Under the pieces are notes generated by a model that searched no databases, had not been told where the DNA came from, and saw only the letters and a list, made by a program, of their open reading frames with translations. A DNA stretch of 64,000 nucleotides from Bufo bufo. Taxonomy: Eukaryota; Chordata; Amphibia; Anura; Bufonidae. The stretch is from positions 451,954,722 to 452,018,721 of the forward strand of contig NC_053392.1 of assembly GCF_905171765.1 (NCBI RefSeq). The letters are read 5' to 3'. The position numbers and the translations under genes were made by a program. Positions 1 through 12,106 of the stretch are shown piece after piece (the first letter of the stretch is position 1; every line of letters begins with the position of its first letter).

Positions 1-13
1 TGTTCCTCTAGTC

Positions 14-340
14 CAGTGCTTCTCAAATAGTGGGGCGCGCCCCCCAGGAAGGGGCGCCAGACTCCGTAAAGGGGGGCTCGTTCAGGGCCGGCCTTTGGGG
101 TGTGCGAATTTCTTCTGTATAATGCCGGCAGGCATGCCGGGCGGCCGGCGCATCCCTCAGTGATGTCACGTGCCTGCGCCGCCTGCTTTATGAATGAAGC
201 AGGCGGCGCAGACAAGTGACGTCACTGAGGGACGCGCCGGCCGCCCGGCCCGCCTGCCGACATTATACAGAAGAAATTCGGATATACGGTACTATTAGGA
301 GTGAGGGGGGCATGTTTAATAACTTTAAACGGCGGCGGGG
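14..340. mobile_element. hAT-like element fragment with palindromic core
   Basis: The sequence from base 14 (CAGTGCTTCTCAAA) looks like a hAT/Charlie-type terminal inverted repeat. Downstream, 105-280 is a GC-rich palindrome centred near 193: the arms, each beginning CGAATTTCTTCTGTATAATG, mirror each other and include CACGTG/GACGTC-rich sequence. No matching right terminus is visible, so the element is partial or cut by later events. A related palindrome lies at 21110-21516. The superfamily is inferred from the terminus only. Confidence 0.45.
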
Positions 341-344
341 GGCA

Positions 345-492
345 CACAGAATCTGTGGATGGCACCGTTATGGGCTGGGGGGTCTGTGGATGGCACATAT
401 ATAACAGTGCCAGCCACAGATCCCCCCCATAAGTGTCCGTCATCCACAGATCCCCCCATAAGTGTCCGTCATCCACAGATCCCCCCATAATT
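345..492. repeat. Short inverted/tandem repeat based on TGTGGATGGCAC
   Basis: Units of the form CTGTGGATGGCAC(C)GTTATGGG are followed by their reverse complement (CCCCATAAGTGTCCGTCATCCACAGAT) repeated about three times. The same motif recurs at 20823-21055, next to the same class of palindrome as at 105-280, so both probably belong to one repeat family. Confidence 0.6.
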
Positions 493-697
493 TCCCGCCT
501 CTATACTGGCTTCCCCATACATCTAATATTTATATTAGAGTATAGAGAAAGTTGCTACCAGACACTTCTGGAGGTGTCTCCCATTAGAACAAAGGGATTG
601 GGTTGATCCTGGTAAGGAGATCCCCACACACAGTGTGAGCGCCTAACTTGACGTTCTCTGTGGGTTCAGTCGACAAAAGACTAACGTGTAGGCCAGC

Positions 698-2907
698 TTA
701 ACCACCTCAGCCCCCCTAGCTTAAACACCCTTAATGACCAGGCCACTTTTTACACTTCTGACCTACACTACTTTAACGGTTTATTGCTCGGTCATGCAAC
801 TTACCACCCAAATTAATTTTACCTCCTTTTCTTCTCACTAATAGAGCTTTCATTTGGTGGTATTTCATTGCTGCTGACATTTTTACTTTTTTGTTATTAA
901 TCGAAATTTAACGATTTTTTTGCAAAAAAATGACATTTTTCACTTTCAGTTGTAAAATTTAGCAAAAAAAAACGACATCCATATATAAATTTCTCTCTAA
1001 ATTTATTGTTCTACATGTCTTTGATAAAAAAAAAAAATGGTTTGGGTAAAAGTTATAGCATTTACAAACTATGGTACAAAAATGTGAATTTCCGCTTTTT
1101 GAAGCAGCTCTGACTTTCTGAGCACCTGTCATGTTTCCTGAGGTTCTACAATGACCAGACAGTACAAACACCCCACAAATGACCCCATTTCGGAAAGTAG
1201 ACACCCTAAGGTATTCGCTGATGGGCATAGTGAGTTCATAGAACTTTTTATTTTTTGTCACCAGTTAGCGGAAAATGATGATTTTTTATTTTTTTTTCCT
1301 TACACAGTCTCATATTCCACTAACTTGTGACAAAAAATAAAAACTTCTATGAACTCACTATGCCCATCACGAAATACCTTGGGATGTCTTCTTTCCAAAA
1401 TGGGGTCACTTGTGGGGTAGTTATACTGCCCTGGCATTTTAGGGGCCCAAATGCGTGCAAAGTAGTTTGAAATCAAAATCTGTAAAAAATGGCCGGTGAA
1501 ATCCAAAAGGTGCTCTTTGGAATGTGGGCCCCTTTGCCCACATAGGCTGCAAAAAAGTGTCACACATGTGGTATCTCCGTATTCAGGAGAAGTTGGGCAA
1601 TGTGTTTTGGTGTGTCTTTTTACATATACTCATGCTGGGTGAGAGAAATATCTCGGCAAAAGACAACTTTTCCCATTTTTTATACAAAGTTGGCATTTGA
1701 CCAAGATTAAATATCTTGGTCAAATGCCAACTTTGTATAAAAAAATGGGAAAAGTTGTCTTTTGCCGAGATATTTCTCTCACCCAGCATGAGTATATGTA
1801 AAATGACACCCCAAAACACATTTCCCAACTTCTCCTGAGTACGGCAATACCACGTGTGACACTTTTTTGCAGCCTAGATGCGCAAAGGGGCCCACATTCC
1901 TTTTATGAGGGCATTTTTAGACATTTGGATCCCAGACTTCTTCTCACGCTTTAGGGCCCCTAAAAAGCTAGGGCAGTATAAATACCCAACATGTGACCCC
2001 ATTTTGGAAAGAAGACACCCCAAGGTATTCAATGAGGGGCATGGCGAGTTCATAGAATTTTTTTTTTTTTGGCAGAAGTTAGCGGAAAATGTTTTTTTTT
2101 TTTTTTTTTTTTTTTTCTCTCACAGTCTACCTTTCCGCTAACTTGGGACAAAAATTTCAATCTTTCATGGACTCAATATGCCCCTCAGCGAATACCTTGG
2201 GTTGTCTTCTTTCCGAAATGGGGTCACATGTGGGGTATTTATACTGCCCTGGCATTCTAGGGGCCCTAAAGCGTGAGAATTAGTCTGGAATATAAAAGGT
2301 CTAAAAATTTTTACGCATTTTGATTCCGTGAGGGGTATGGTGAGTTCATGTGAGATTTTATTTTTTGACACAAGTTAGTGGAATATGAGACTTTGTAAGA
2401 AAAAAATAAAAAATTTCCGCTAACTTGGGCCAAAAAAATGTCTGAATGGAGACTTACAGGGGGGTGATCAATGACAGGGGGGTGATCAGGGAGTCTATAT
2501 GGGGTGATCAGGGGTTAATAAGGGGTTAATAAGTGACAGGGGGGGGGTGTAGTGTAGTGTGGTGCTACTTATTACTGAGCTACCTGTGTCCTCTGGTGGT
2601 CGATCCAAACAAAAGTGACCACCAGAGGACCAGGTAGCAGGTATATTAGACGCTGTTATCAAAACAGCGTCTAATATACCTGTTAGGGGTTAAAAAAAAA
2701 AAACGCATCTCCAGCCTGCCAGCGAACGATCGCCGCTGGCAGGCTGGAGATCCACTCGCTTACCTTCCGATCCTGTGAACGCGCGCCTGTGTGCGCGCGT
2801 TCACAGGAAATCTCGCATCTCGCCAGAGGACGCGTATATGCGTGACTGTGCGCAGGGCTGCCGCCTCCGGAACGCGATCCTGCGTTAGGCGGTCCGGAGG
2901 CGGTTAA
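698..2907. mobile_element. TTAA-flanked foldback DNA element, copy 1 (2.2 kb)
   Basis: The element (702-2903) is bounded on both sides by TTAA (698-701 and 2904-2907), with short imperfect terminal inverted repeats beginning CCACCTCAG on the left and CCGCCTCCGG on the complementary right. TTAA target duplication is characteristic of the piggyBac and Kolobok superfamilies; I cannot tell which. No transposase is visible. The interior is a chain of inverted modules: the stretch around 1620-1700 is mirrored at 1705-1810, and phrases such as CCATTTTGGAAAGAAGACACC recur in both orientations. Copies 2 and 3 are at 5450-6472 and 51979-55800. Confidence 0.75.
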
Positions 2908-3480
2908 AGGTGTTGTCCCACAAAAAATATTCTACGGTTTTCAAAATAGCACCTGTAACTGAATACTTTTGCAATTGCATGTAAGTTTAGTATAGCCACT
3001 GAGTTATTCAATAAAATGTATCTGTGTAACACCACCTTCTTAGTTTTTTTTTTTTTTTCATTTCTTATTTATTTGTCCTGCTCACTAAGCTTAGTTACAT
3101 CCTTCAACTGCCTCCTGAGCTGTGATAGGAAGATCATGGACACGCCCCCTTAGCTGAAGCAGACAAGCCACTCCCCTTGAGCTGCCAGCTTGATATAAAT
3201 CTAGCAGAGCAATGAATGGGGAGATCTCTGGACCCATGTGAGGTATAGGGCTGGTTCTAGCTTTGTTAAAAACAGGTTGTCATGTACTATATGTTGTCCG
3301 ATTTTCAGTTTTAAAATTAAAGGTGTATTTCCATCTCCGATAATGGGGGCATATCACTAGGATATGCCCCCATTGTCTGATATGTGCGGGTCCCACCGCT
3401 GGGACCCGCACCTACAACGAGAACGAAGCGCTCGGCTATTTTCGGCGGCCCCATAGAAATGAATGGAGGGCGGCTGACCC
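2908..3480. repeat. Short-repeat-rich intron sequence
   Basis: No gene is visible. The stretch starts with AAAGGTGTTGTCCCAC and resembles non-autonomous repeat ends. At 3341-3372 there is a perfect short hairpin (ATGGGGGCATATC / GATATGCCCCCAT), followed by a GGGTCCCACC / GGGACCCGCACC inverted pair. It is probably a decayed MITE. Confidence 0.4.
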
Positions 3481-3607
3481 TTTAAGAAAAGATACTATAG
3501 CTGAGCATTGTAAATTTAAGCAGAATTCAAAGCATTTATGAAAATACACATCAAAAGGGAGCTATTACCAAGACCATAACAGCCATACAGAGAGAAAATA
3601 GTATTAC

Positions 3608-3674
3608 CTTATTTGATTGCAGTAATGGTCCACTTAATCCCTCTTCTTCCATTCCAAACGTCGTTTCATGAGCT
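3608..3674 (-). CDS. AFDN: Afadin exon following the FHA-domain exon (67 bp)
   Basis: Read on the minus strand, a pyrimidine-rich tract ending in CCTCTAG (acceptor, 3675-3680) is followed by 67 bases that end AAG and then a GTAATAC donor. Entering in phase 2 from the 16341-16603 exon, it reads G-AHETTFGMEEEG...LLQSNK with no stop. This matches the length of the vertebrate afadin segment just after the FHA region and shares its ETTF, SG and final Lys positions. The rest is divergent, as expected for a linker outside a folded domain. The exon ends in phase 0. Identification rests on position, phase and this partial match recalled from the afadin family; no alignment was run. Confidence 0.72.
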
Positions 3675-4553
3675 CTAGAGGTCAATAGCAGAAAGGTACC
3701 ATTATAATTACATTAACACTATAATTATGTACAATATTTAAATAAAACCTAATGGATTTATTATTTTTTTTTTTTTTAAAGGATTCTGTACTTTAATATG
3801 ATACACATCAACGTTCTATGTATCAGTTGTAATACCAAAGTCCTTACATTTTCATTAAGACAGCAGTGGGTTAAATAACATGGCAACTTCATAGCACCAG
3901 TCTATACCAACTTTAATTCATTTAAAGGGTCATAGTTTGCAGAAAACTTTTGATATGTCAGAGACAAATATTTTGTTCTGCAAGTGTGTACATTACATGC
4001 GCTCTCTCCTCAATGCAGGAGACCACAACACTGCAAGCACGACCACACCACAGATTTGATATAGAGTCTGTAGCTTCCTCTTCTGCAGCAAGTAGAGAGA
4101 ACTCTATATGCCAGCAATTGTCTCTTAATTCTAGGGATCGGGTGGAGTCCCAGCACTCATGTCTTTAACTTATGTCTCTAACATATCAAATTTCTGAAAA
4201 ATCTGTGTCCCGGAGCGCTTTCATTAAAATAGTTACTGGGGAACAGAGGTTCTTGCCACTAATTTGATAAGCATGTAACTTCGGAGCAGACTAGATATCA
4301 AACTTTAGTTTACTGCACAAAGTTCAATTTGAGCAGTATTGCAGGTAGTATACACTCCAGTACGGTACTTTGTGCAGATGACCATCTTGCTTCTGTATCC
4401 CTCCAATAAAACACAACAGGAACTGTTTGGTGAACTCTAGTAGTACTACACTTTTTCCTCTGGTATTCAAAACTCCCGGAGGAAATGGGAGTTGAATTTC
4501 ATGTTCTATCGACTTTTATGCTTGTTCAGCTCAATGTATGTTGTGAGCTTACT
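3675..4553 (-). other. AFDN intron sequence, no feature recognised
   Basis: This is A/T-rich, apparently single-copy intron lying between the 3608-3674 exon and a MITE. I see no coding potential or structured repeat apart from short homopolymer runs (around 3765-3778). Confidence 0.5.
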
Positions 4554-4973
4554 TTAAAGAGGACCTGTCACCATAAAATTCAGTGCAATCTCAAGGCACC
4601 ATGTCATAGAGCAGGAGGAGCTGAGCAGATTGGTATATATTTTTGTAGGAAAAGATTCAGTAAAACTAGTAATACATTTATATCTTTGCATTTCTTCACT
4701 TCCTGAACAAGTATCAGTACAGGAGGGATGGGTTATCAGTAAATAATAGCTATCGCTTATGCACACAATGCTATAAAATCACTGATAACACATTCTCCCT
4801 AGAAAGATAGTGGTTTAGGAACTGAGAAAAGCAAAGATAAAAAAGTATAAATTGCAGGTTTTACCGAATCTTTTCCCACAAAACTATATATCAATCTGCT
4901 CAGCGCCTCCTGCCCTATAGCATGGTGCTCCCAGATTGCACTGCATTTTGTGGTGACCGTTCCTCTCCCATTC
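4554..4973. mobile_element. Palindromic TTAA-type MITE (about 0.42 kb)
   Basis: The left end TTAAAGAGGACCTGTCACCA and a right end reading GGTGACCGTTCCTC face each other. About 200 bases are mirrored (GAGCAGGAGGAGCTGAGCAGA on the left; TCTGCTCAGCGCCTCCTGC on the right). The TTAAAGnGnnCnTGTCACC terminus is shared with the MITEs at 17084, 28865, 32378 and 50391. Confidence 0.7.
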
Positions 4974-5449
4974 ACTACCAGTGCCGTACATGTACGACGC
5001 TGGAGCGTTGTGTAAAAACAGCGCCCTCTTGAACATGTAGCGGGCGTCATGGCCGGCAGATCACTGCTGTTACAAACAGCAGAGATCTGCAGCTAGTTAC
5101 TGTGACCCGCAATAATGACGATTCCCGTAATTAAATGCTCCAGGAGAGCCGCAGCCTTCTCTCTGTATCCCCTCAGGCCCAGTGACGTCACGACTAGTAT
5201 CACTGGCCTGGGTGGGGCTAAGCTCTGTTCACTTGAATGGAGCTTAGCCGCGCCCAGACCAGTGAAAGTAGTCGTGACGTTACTGGGCCTGCGGTAAACA
5301 GCGAGAAGGCTGAAGGGCTACTGCCAGCGCCGCTGCCTTCTCAAACAGGTGGTCGTCGGGGGTCCTGTGTGTCAATCCCCGCCGATCAGATGATCTATCC
5401 ATAGGATAGATCAGTTTAAAAGAACTGCAGAACCCCTTTAATTTACTAA
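4974..5449. repeat. GC-rich palindromic repeat
   Basis: Around 5145-5325 the sequence GCAGCCTTCTC...CAGGCCCAGTGACGTCACGACTA is mirrored by TAGTCGTGACGTTACTGGGCC...GAGAAGGCTG. The following GTCGGGGGTCC...CTATCCATAGGATAGATCAG segment is a second small inverted repeat typical of MITE ends. No gene is visible. Confidence 0.6.
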
Positions 5450-6472
5450 CCACCTCAGACCCCTTAGCTTAAACACCCTTAATGACCAGGCCACTTTTTA
5501 CACTTCTGACCTACACTACTTTGACCGTTTATTGCTCGGTCATGCAACTTACCACCCAAATGAATTTTACCTCCTTTTCTTCTCACTAATAGAGCTTTCA
5601 TTTGGTGGTATTTCATTGCTGCTGACATTTTTACTTTTTTTGTTATTAATCGAAATTTAACGATTTTTTAGCAAAAAAATGACATTTTTCACTTTCAGTT
5701 GTAAAATTTAGCAAAAAAAAAACGACATCCATATATAAATTTCTCTCTAAATTTATTGTTCTACATGTCTTTGATTAAAAAAAAAAATGTTTGGGTAAAA
5801 GTTATAGCGTTTACAAACTATAGTACAAAAATGTGAATTTCCGCTTTTTGAAGCAGCTCTGACTTTCTGAGCACCTGTCACGTTTCCTGAGGTTCTACAA
5901 TGCCCAGACAGTACAAACACCCCACAAATGACCCCATTTCGGAAAGTAGACACCCTAAGGTATTCGCTGATGGGCATAGTGAGTTCATAGAACTTTTTAT
6001 TTTTTGTCACAAGTTAGAGGAAAATGATGATTTTTTTTATTTTTATATTTTTTTCTTACAAAGTCTCATATTCCACTAACTTGTGACAAAAAAAAAAAAC
6101 TTCTATGAACTCACTATGCCCATCAGCGAATACCTTGGGGTGTCTTCTTTCCAAAATGGGGTCACTTGTGGGGTAGTTATACTGCCCTGGCATTCTAGGG
6201 GCCCAAATGTGTGGTAAGTAGTTTGAAATCAAAATCTGTAAAAAATGGTCGGTGAAATCCGAAAGGTGCTCTTTGGAATGTGGGCCCCTTTGCCCACCTA
6301 GGCTGCAAAAAAGTGCCACACATGTGGTATCGCCGTACTCAGGAGAAGTTGGGGAATGTGTTTTGGGGTGTCATTTTACATATACCCACGCTGGGTGAGA
6401 AATATCTTGGTCAAATGCCAACTTTGTATAAAAAAAAAAAAAATGGGAAAAGTTGTCTTTTGCCAAGATATT
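5450..6472. mobile_element. TTAA-type foldback element, copy 2 (3'-truncated)
   Basis: It begins CCACCTCAGACCCCTTAGC after CTAA and follows copy 1 (702 onward) almost base for base for about 0.9 kb. It stops near 6472 within the module GGGAAAAGTTGTCTTTTGCC, where unrelated sequence begins. The right terminus is absent, so this is a truncated copy. Confidence 0.7.
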
Positions 6473-6719
6473 TCAGGACAGCGATACAGATGCCTGCCTG
6501 TGCTGCGGTAGGGGAGGGAGAGGTGTGTCCCTTTCCCTTCCTCTGATAGGCTGCTGGCCTAGTGCCTGCAGCCTATCAGAGGCCGGCGCAGGCGGCGCAA
6601 TGACGTCATCGCGCTGCCTGAGCCATACAGCGTGGGACACAGGCCAGAAGAGGCCTGCATCGCATCACTGACATGGAGGTAAGTGTTTTTTTTAAAAAAA
6701 AATTATTATGTACAATACT

Positions 6720-7205
6720 TTTACTGGCGGGGGCTGTTATTACTGGCAAAGGGGGGGCTGTTATTACTGGCAAAGGGGGGTCTGTTATTACTGGCAAAGG
6801 GGGGGCTGTTATTACTGACACAGAGGGGCTGTTATTACAGGGGGCTGTTATTACTGGCACAGAGGGGCTCTTATTACTGGGGGCTGTTATTACTGACACA
6901 GAGGGGCTGTTATTACTGGCACAGAGGGGCTCTTATTACTGGGGGCTGTTATTACTGGCACAGAGGGGCTCTTATTACTGGCACAGAGGGGCTCTTATTA
7001 CTGGCACAGAGGGGCTCTTATTACTGGCACAGAGGGGCTCTTATTACTGGCACAGAGGGGCTCTTATTACTGGCACAGAGGGGCTCTTATTACTGGGGGC
7101 TGCTATTACTGGCACAGGGGGGCTGCTATTACTGGCATAGGGGGCTGCTATTACTGGCATAGGGGGCTATTACTGGCACGGGGGGGCTGTTAATACTGGC
7201 ACATG
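6720..7205. repeat. Minisatellite, about 24-bp unit
   Basis: The unit is close to GGGGCTCTTATTACTGGCACAGA. Seven or so nearly identical 24-bp copies sit in 6955-7090, flanked by shorter or variant units (GGGGGCTGTTATTACTGGCAAA). Open frames running through it are artefacts of a stop-free repeat. Confidence 0.9.
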
Positions 7206-7620
7206 ATTGGGGGCACTATCGGGGCATCTACTGATGCCACAAAGAAGGGGTATTTTATATGGGCTCTCTGTACAGTACAATTTTATACTGGGACACATGG
7301 TGGGTACTATGAAGAAGGGGGGGAGAGGAGTACTATGGGGTCATCTACGGGGAACACTAAGAAGGGGTATTTTATACTTGCAAATTATGGGGGACACTGA
7401 GGGCATCTACTGGAGCATTTTATACTGGTACATTATGGGGGGCACTAGGAGGAAGGAGGGTGTGGAGCACTATGGGGTCATTTACTAGGGGCACTATATA
7501 GGGGTATTTTATACTGGCACATTATTGGGCACTATGAGGACATTAGCTCAAATGGGGGCATTACAAGGGGGTATTTTTTGCACTGTCACATTATAAGGAG
7601 ATTTATTACTACTGGGGGGG
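7206..7620. repeat. Degenerate tandem repeat, continuation of the minisatellite
   Basis: Irregular units around GGGGGCACTATGGGGTCATCTAC and GGGTATTTTATACTGGCACATTA continue the preceding array with much higher divergence. No coding signal is visible. Confidence 0.65.
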
Positions 7621-7699
7621 CATTATGAAGGGTTATTACTCCCCCATGGTATGACCCCCTAGTAGCAGCACCAGCCTCTCCCTGCTCTGCTATCCCTCT

Positions 7700-7898
7700 G
7701 CACCTTCTCCAAATACTTATTATGAAATCTTTCTCATTAGGATAAAACACCTCATCAGCTCCACCGAGCCCCCGGCCAAAGTGTGGAAGTGGCGTCAGAG
7801 ATCCCCAAGGGCCAAGCCAAGTAACCAAGTTTTCCGGCCCTTTGAGGGTGACCAAACTGCTGATGCGGCCCCCGATGAATTTGAGTTTGACACCCCTG
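7700..7898. mobile_element. hAT-type element, right terminus
   Basis: The segment ends with GAATTTGAGTTTGACACCCCTG, the complement of a CAGGGGTGTCAAACTCAAATTC terminus typical of hAT-family elements. The left end was not located. It may include the minisatellite at 6720-7620, but that is conjecture. Confidence 0.45.
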
Positions 7899-7899
7899 G

Positions 7900-8483
7900 T
7901 GTAGGGGGATGGAAGGAACACCAGAATGACAACAGAAGGAAAATGAACAGGAACTAGGCCTCAAGGATAAGGAAAGGAAAAGGTCACCACCTAGGAAAAC
8001 CCTAAACCTAGCCCTGACTCCTGTCAGTATGAATAGACCCTGAAGGTGGGAATATTTATACACCAGAAACCTAGGCCCTAGTACTCCTGAAAATCCCTAG
8101 GATTAGAGACAGGGCCTGAGACTACTGGTTCCTTCCCAGATGAACGAACTAACAACTCCCTGAGGCCTAGTAAACAATGAGCAAATGGGAGCAACAAAAC
8201 AACAAGAGAAGTACACTTATCTTCAATAGAAAATGGATGAGCAGGAACTCAAATTAGGACCACACACCAGCTCTTCCAACTCCAGGCAGAGAATATCAAC
8301 CACATGGTATGAAGTTTAAGTCCATACTAAATAGAGGAGCAGAAATGACCATAATCTACACCTGAGACAAGAGGTGTGGTCATTACCAACACTGCAACAA
8401 GTGAAAACAGAGAGACTGTCAGATAACCTAACGTGCAGCCAGTCTCAAATCTTCTAACCTCTGTCACTGGAGGAAACGTGACA
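7900..8483 (-). mobile_element. 3' LTR of a chromodomain Ty3/gypsy element
   Basis: On the minus strand this begins TGTCACGTTTCC at 8483 and ends CTACA at 7900, with a purine tract immediately upstream (8484-8509; complement of TACACCCCTCTCCCCCTTCT), as expected for a 3' LTR preceded by its polypurine tract. A second LTR copy is not in the window, so the boundaries come from TG...CA and the tract alone. Confidence 0.6.
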
Positions 8484-8509
8484 GTACACCCCTCTCCCCC
8501 TTCTACGGG

Positions 8510-11085
8510 TGACCTCCGGACACCCAGGACCGACCTTATCTGGATGGGCCCTGTGAAAATGCTAGTCGCCTTGTGAAAGTTTAACGTCGGCCACTGGAAC
8601 CCACATTCTCTCCTCTGGACCATAACCCTTCCAGTGAACAAGGTACTGAAGGGATCTACGGAGAATTCGTGAGTCCACTATCCTGGAGATCTGAAATTCA
8701 AGATTACCGTCCACTATGACAGGAGAGGGAGGCAAGGAGGACGGTTCAGCAGGTTCGACATAGCTCTTCAGCAATGATTTGTGGAAAACCATATGAATTT
8801 TTAAAGCCTGCAGAAATTCAAGATGAAAGGCTACCGGGTTAATAATGGCAAAGATCTTATATAGAGCAATAAACCTTGGACCCAACTTCCAAGAAGGTAC
8901 CTTCAACTTAATGTTTGTGGACAGCCACACAGAATCACCCACTTTCAGGTCCGGATCACTCATAAGTCTCTTGTCAGCCATCAGTTTATACTTGTTTCCC
9001 ATTATTTTAATTCATTTTGAATTTTCCGCCAAATAGATGACAGAGGAAAATCTTTCCTTTTCAGGTATACCAGAAGTCTCAGTACCAGAAAATATGCAAA
9101 ACTGCGGATGGAACCCATATGCCCCAAAAAACAGCGACTTATCAGCGGACTCCTGCCTACAGTTAATTATGGCAAAAGACAAAAAATGAAGACCACTCCT
9201 CCTGATTCTCTGAGACAAAACATCTCAAATAAGTCTCCAGATTCTGGATAGTGTGTTCAGTCAGTCCGTTCGACTGAGGATGAAAGGCCGAAGAGAAGGA
9301 CAAATTGTACTCCTAGGAGAGTACAGAATGCCTTCTAGATTGTGTAAACATACTGAGCCCCCCTATCAGACACCACACTTGTGCGAGACTTCTAGTATTA
9401 GGTAGACCTGATAATGCTATAAAGTGCGACATCTTGCTGAAGCGATCAACAACCACCAGAATCACTGTTATTCCTAAGGAGTTCGGTAAATCTGTGATAA
9501 AGTCCATGGACAAGCGAGTCCAAGGTCGGGACGGACAATGGAAGTAGAGATCCTGAAGGCAGAGTATGTGTCACCTTACCACGTGCACAAGTACCAGAAG
9601 CTGACACATAGCCCTCAACACACTTAGGCAAATGCGGCCACCAGAATCTGAGAAATGAGATTGACCGTAGATCTGCTCCCAGGGTGTCCTTTAAGAACTG
9701 TAAAATGATGTTCCTCCAAGACCTTGTGTCGTAATTCGGAAGGAACAAACAACTTGCCCTGGAGGACAGGACTCCGATGCATCTCCCTGGGCCTCCCACA
9801 CCTCTGCCTCATGGTCGGGATAAAGGACGGATATTGCCACCTTTTCAGACAATATTGGACCCCCCAGGAAAGCTATGCGACAAAGAGTCTGCATTGACAT
9901 TCTTAACCCCAGGGCGAAAGTAAATCTGGTAAAAAAACAACTACCATCTGGCCTGCCTTGGATTCAGACGTTTAGCAGACTCCAGGGTAAACCATAATTT
10001 TGTGATTGGTAATTACCATAGTAGGATGAAATTGCTCCTTCCAACCAATGACACTATTCCTCAAAAGCCAACTTAATGGCCAGCAACTCTATTACCCACA
10101 TCTTAATTATTTTAAGCAGTTTAGAGCTTCTTAGAGAAGAAAGAACATGGGCGCCATTTACTAGGTGAAGGGCCCTGCGACAACACTGCTACTACCCCAA
10201 ACTCTGATGCGTCAACTTCCACATCCAGTTGCACCAGCATAGGAGCAGAAGCAAAACATTCCTTCACAGCTGAAAAGGCTTGTAATGCCTCATTAGACCA
10301 GACAGACATCCAAACCTTTCCTAGTCATGTCCGTTAAAGGTTTAACCACAGTCAAGAAGTTCAAAATTAATTTAAGGTAGTAATTGGTGAACCCCAAAAA
10401 CCGCATAAGCGCTTTCAGATTTTCAGGTCGATCTCAGTCCAACACAGCACGGACCTTATCTGGATACATACGAAAACCTGAAGATGAGTGTAAGTAACCC
10501 AGGAATTCCACTTCCTGAACTGCAAATAGACACTTTTCCAACTTGGCATACAATTTATTCTCTCTTAGGATCTGTAACACTGATCCTTATGAGTCTCCAT
10601 GTCAAGAGAATAAATTAGAATATGATCCAGATACACCACAAACCAGATGAAAGAGGTCATTGATGAAATGTTGAAAAACCGCAGGGGCATTGGTTAACCC
10701 AAAAGGCATGACCATATTCTCAAAATGACAATCAGGGGTATTAAAAGCAGTCTTCCATTCGTCCCCTTCCTTGATCCATACCAGATTATATGCCCCCTTA
10801 AATCCAATTTAGAGAACACGTTGGCATAGACAATCTGGTTGAACAAATCCAGGATCAAAGAAAGGGGATAAGGATCACAGACAGTAAAGCAATTTATCTC
10901 ACGGAAGTCCAAACATGGCCTAAGAGTTTTTCTTAAAGAACCCTGCGGCCACTGGGGATTTGGATGCTCTAATATTACCTTTAGCCAAACTCTCGGCGAT
11001 ATATTCTTACATGGCTGCTCTTTCGGGCCTCACACCTGAAGGAATCCTTCCCATTTAAATTGATTACAGATTATAATACACATCT
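8510..11085 (-). pseudogene. Decayed chromovirus (Ty3/gypsy) pol with C-terminal chromodomain
   Basis: The reading order on the minus strand is as follows. A reverse transcriptase fragment (10694-10912) carries DFREINCFTVCDPYPLSLI and FSKLDL. A Ty3-type RNase H start (10121-10309) carries VDASEFGVVAVLSQ. An integrase zinc-binding remnant (9624-9812) and the integrase core start (9313-9513; [17 protein letters not shown]) follow. Last is the integrase tail ending in a chromodomain (8562-9002; YLVHWKGYGPEERMWVP). Frames change many times and there are internal stops, so the copy is dead. Gag, protease and the 5' LTR are missing; the 5' side stops near 11085 where L1 sequence begins. Chromodomain integrases are the hallmark of chromoviruses. 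Confidence 0.85.
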
Positions 11086-11089
11086 GGGG

Positions 11090-12106
11090 GTAAAACTCCC
11101 ACCAAGCCCTGAATGGGCTTTCCGGTTGAATTATTAGGCTTGTCTGGGGGGTGTTCAGAGAGATCTGGGCAAATGGTCTGCTCTACCCATTTTTTGGTTT
11201 GGCAGGACAAATGCTGTGAAGATGGATATCCTCCCTAGGTTTCTGTATATAGCACAGGCACTGCCGATCTGGGTGCCAAAGGTCTTCATCACCCTCAGAA
11301 AACAATCAGTTTCTTTGGGGAGGAGTGGGCCCTAGAGTAGGTTACAATATATTATGTAGGAGTAAGGAGAAAAGGCGCTGTGGTCTAGCTGACTTCACCC
11401 TTTACTATAAAGCTACGGTCCCAATGACTATACTTAATCTCCACTTACACCAGGCTGTCAAACTGTGGGAGCAAATGGAAGCGGATAAGTCTTCCCTTCC
11501 ATTGAGGTCACTAATCCTCACTTTCAATTTTTCTCCGCACCCTCATTAGATGTTGGGATAAGTTTAAACTTCTATACAATCTTGCAAATCCAAAGAGCCC
11601 TATGACACCATTGTTTGGTAATAAGAACTTTGAACCGGGGCTACACTTGGCCGAGCTGGGGCACTTAAGGAAAAAGAGGTCATTTCTAATGCAAATTTGC
11701 TAATTTGGTCGGTTGAGGTCTCTTTCCTTCTTTTATCCCAATGTCAATATCCCAAGAGGAGCTTGGTTTGTCCATAGCCACTTGTGCAGTTGGGTAAGGT
11801 CCACGTTCATCGTGAGGAACTGACCCGTTCTATTTTATTGTTTGAGAAGATTTGCTGGTCTTGTTATCCAGCCACACATTTGGTCTCCACGGTGTATGGG
11901 GTGCCCCTGGGAGGGACGGCCACCAATACCATCCCCTTTCTTAGTGCATGGGAGAAGTCTAAAGGCAGTTCTTATTCTACAGAGGAGTGGGACAAGGCTA
12001 TGCTCCTCACTCATACAATCTAAATATCATGTGGTATCCAACAGAATAGCTATAAGATACTGTCCAGATGGTACCCGACACTGTCTAGATTGCATAAGAT
12101 ATACCT
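11090..12106 (+). pseudogene. L1/Tx1-type LINE ORF2 C-terminal remnant, part 1
   Basis: Conceptual translation of the plus strand gives, across several frames, the region just after the RT domain of L1-type ORF2: VKMDILPRFLYIAQALPIW is recognisable near 11217-11275, followed by LRKQSVSLG. Numerous frameshifts and stops are present. The coding sequence is interrupted at about 12106 by another insertion and resumes at 13041. Confidence 0.75.

Noticed and set aside
6673..7162. Two overlapping 155-160 codon open frames
   Set aside because: They lie in a 24-bp minisatellite; a repeat with no stop stays open in two frames. There is no codon-use or homology signal.
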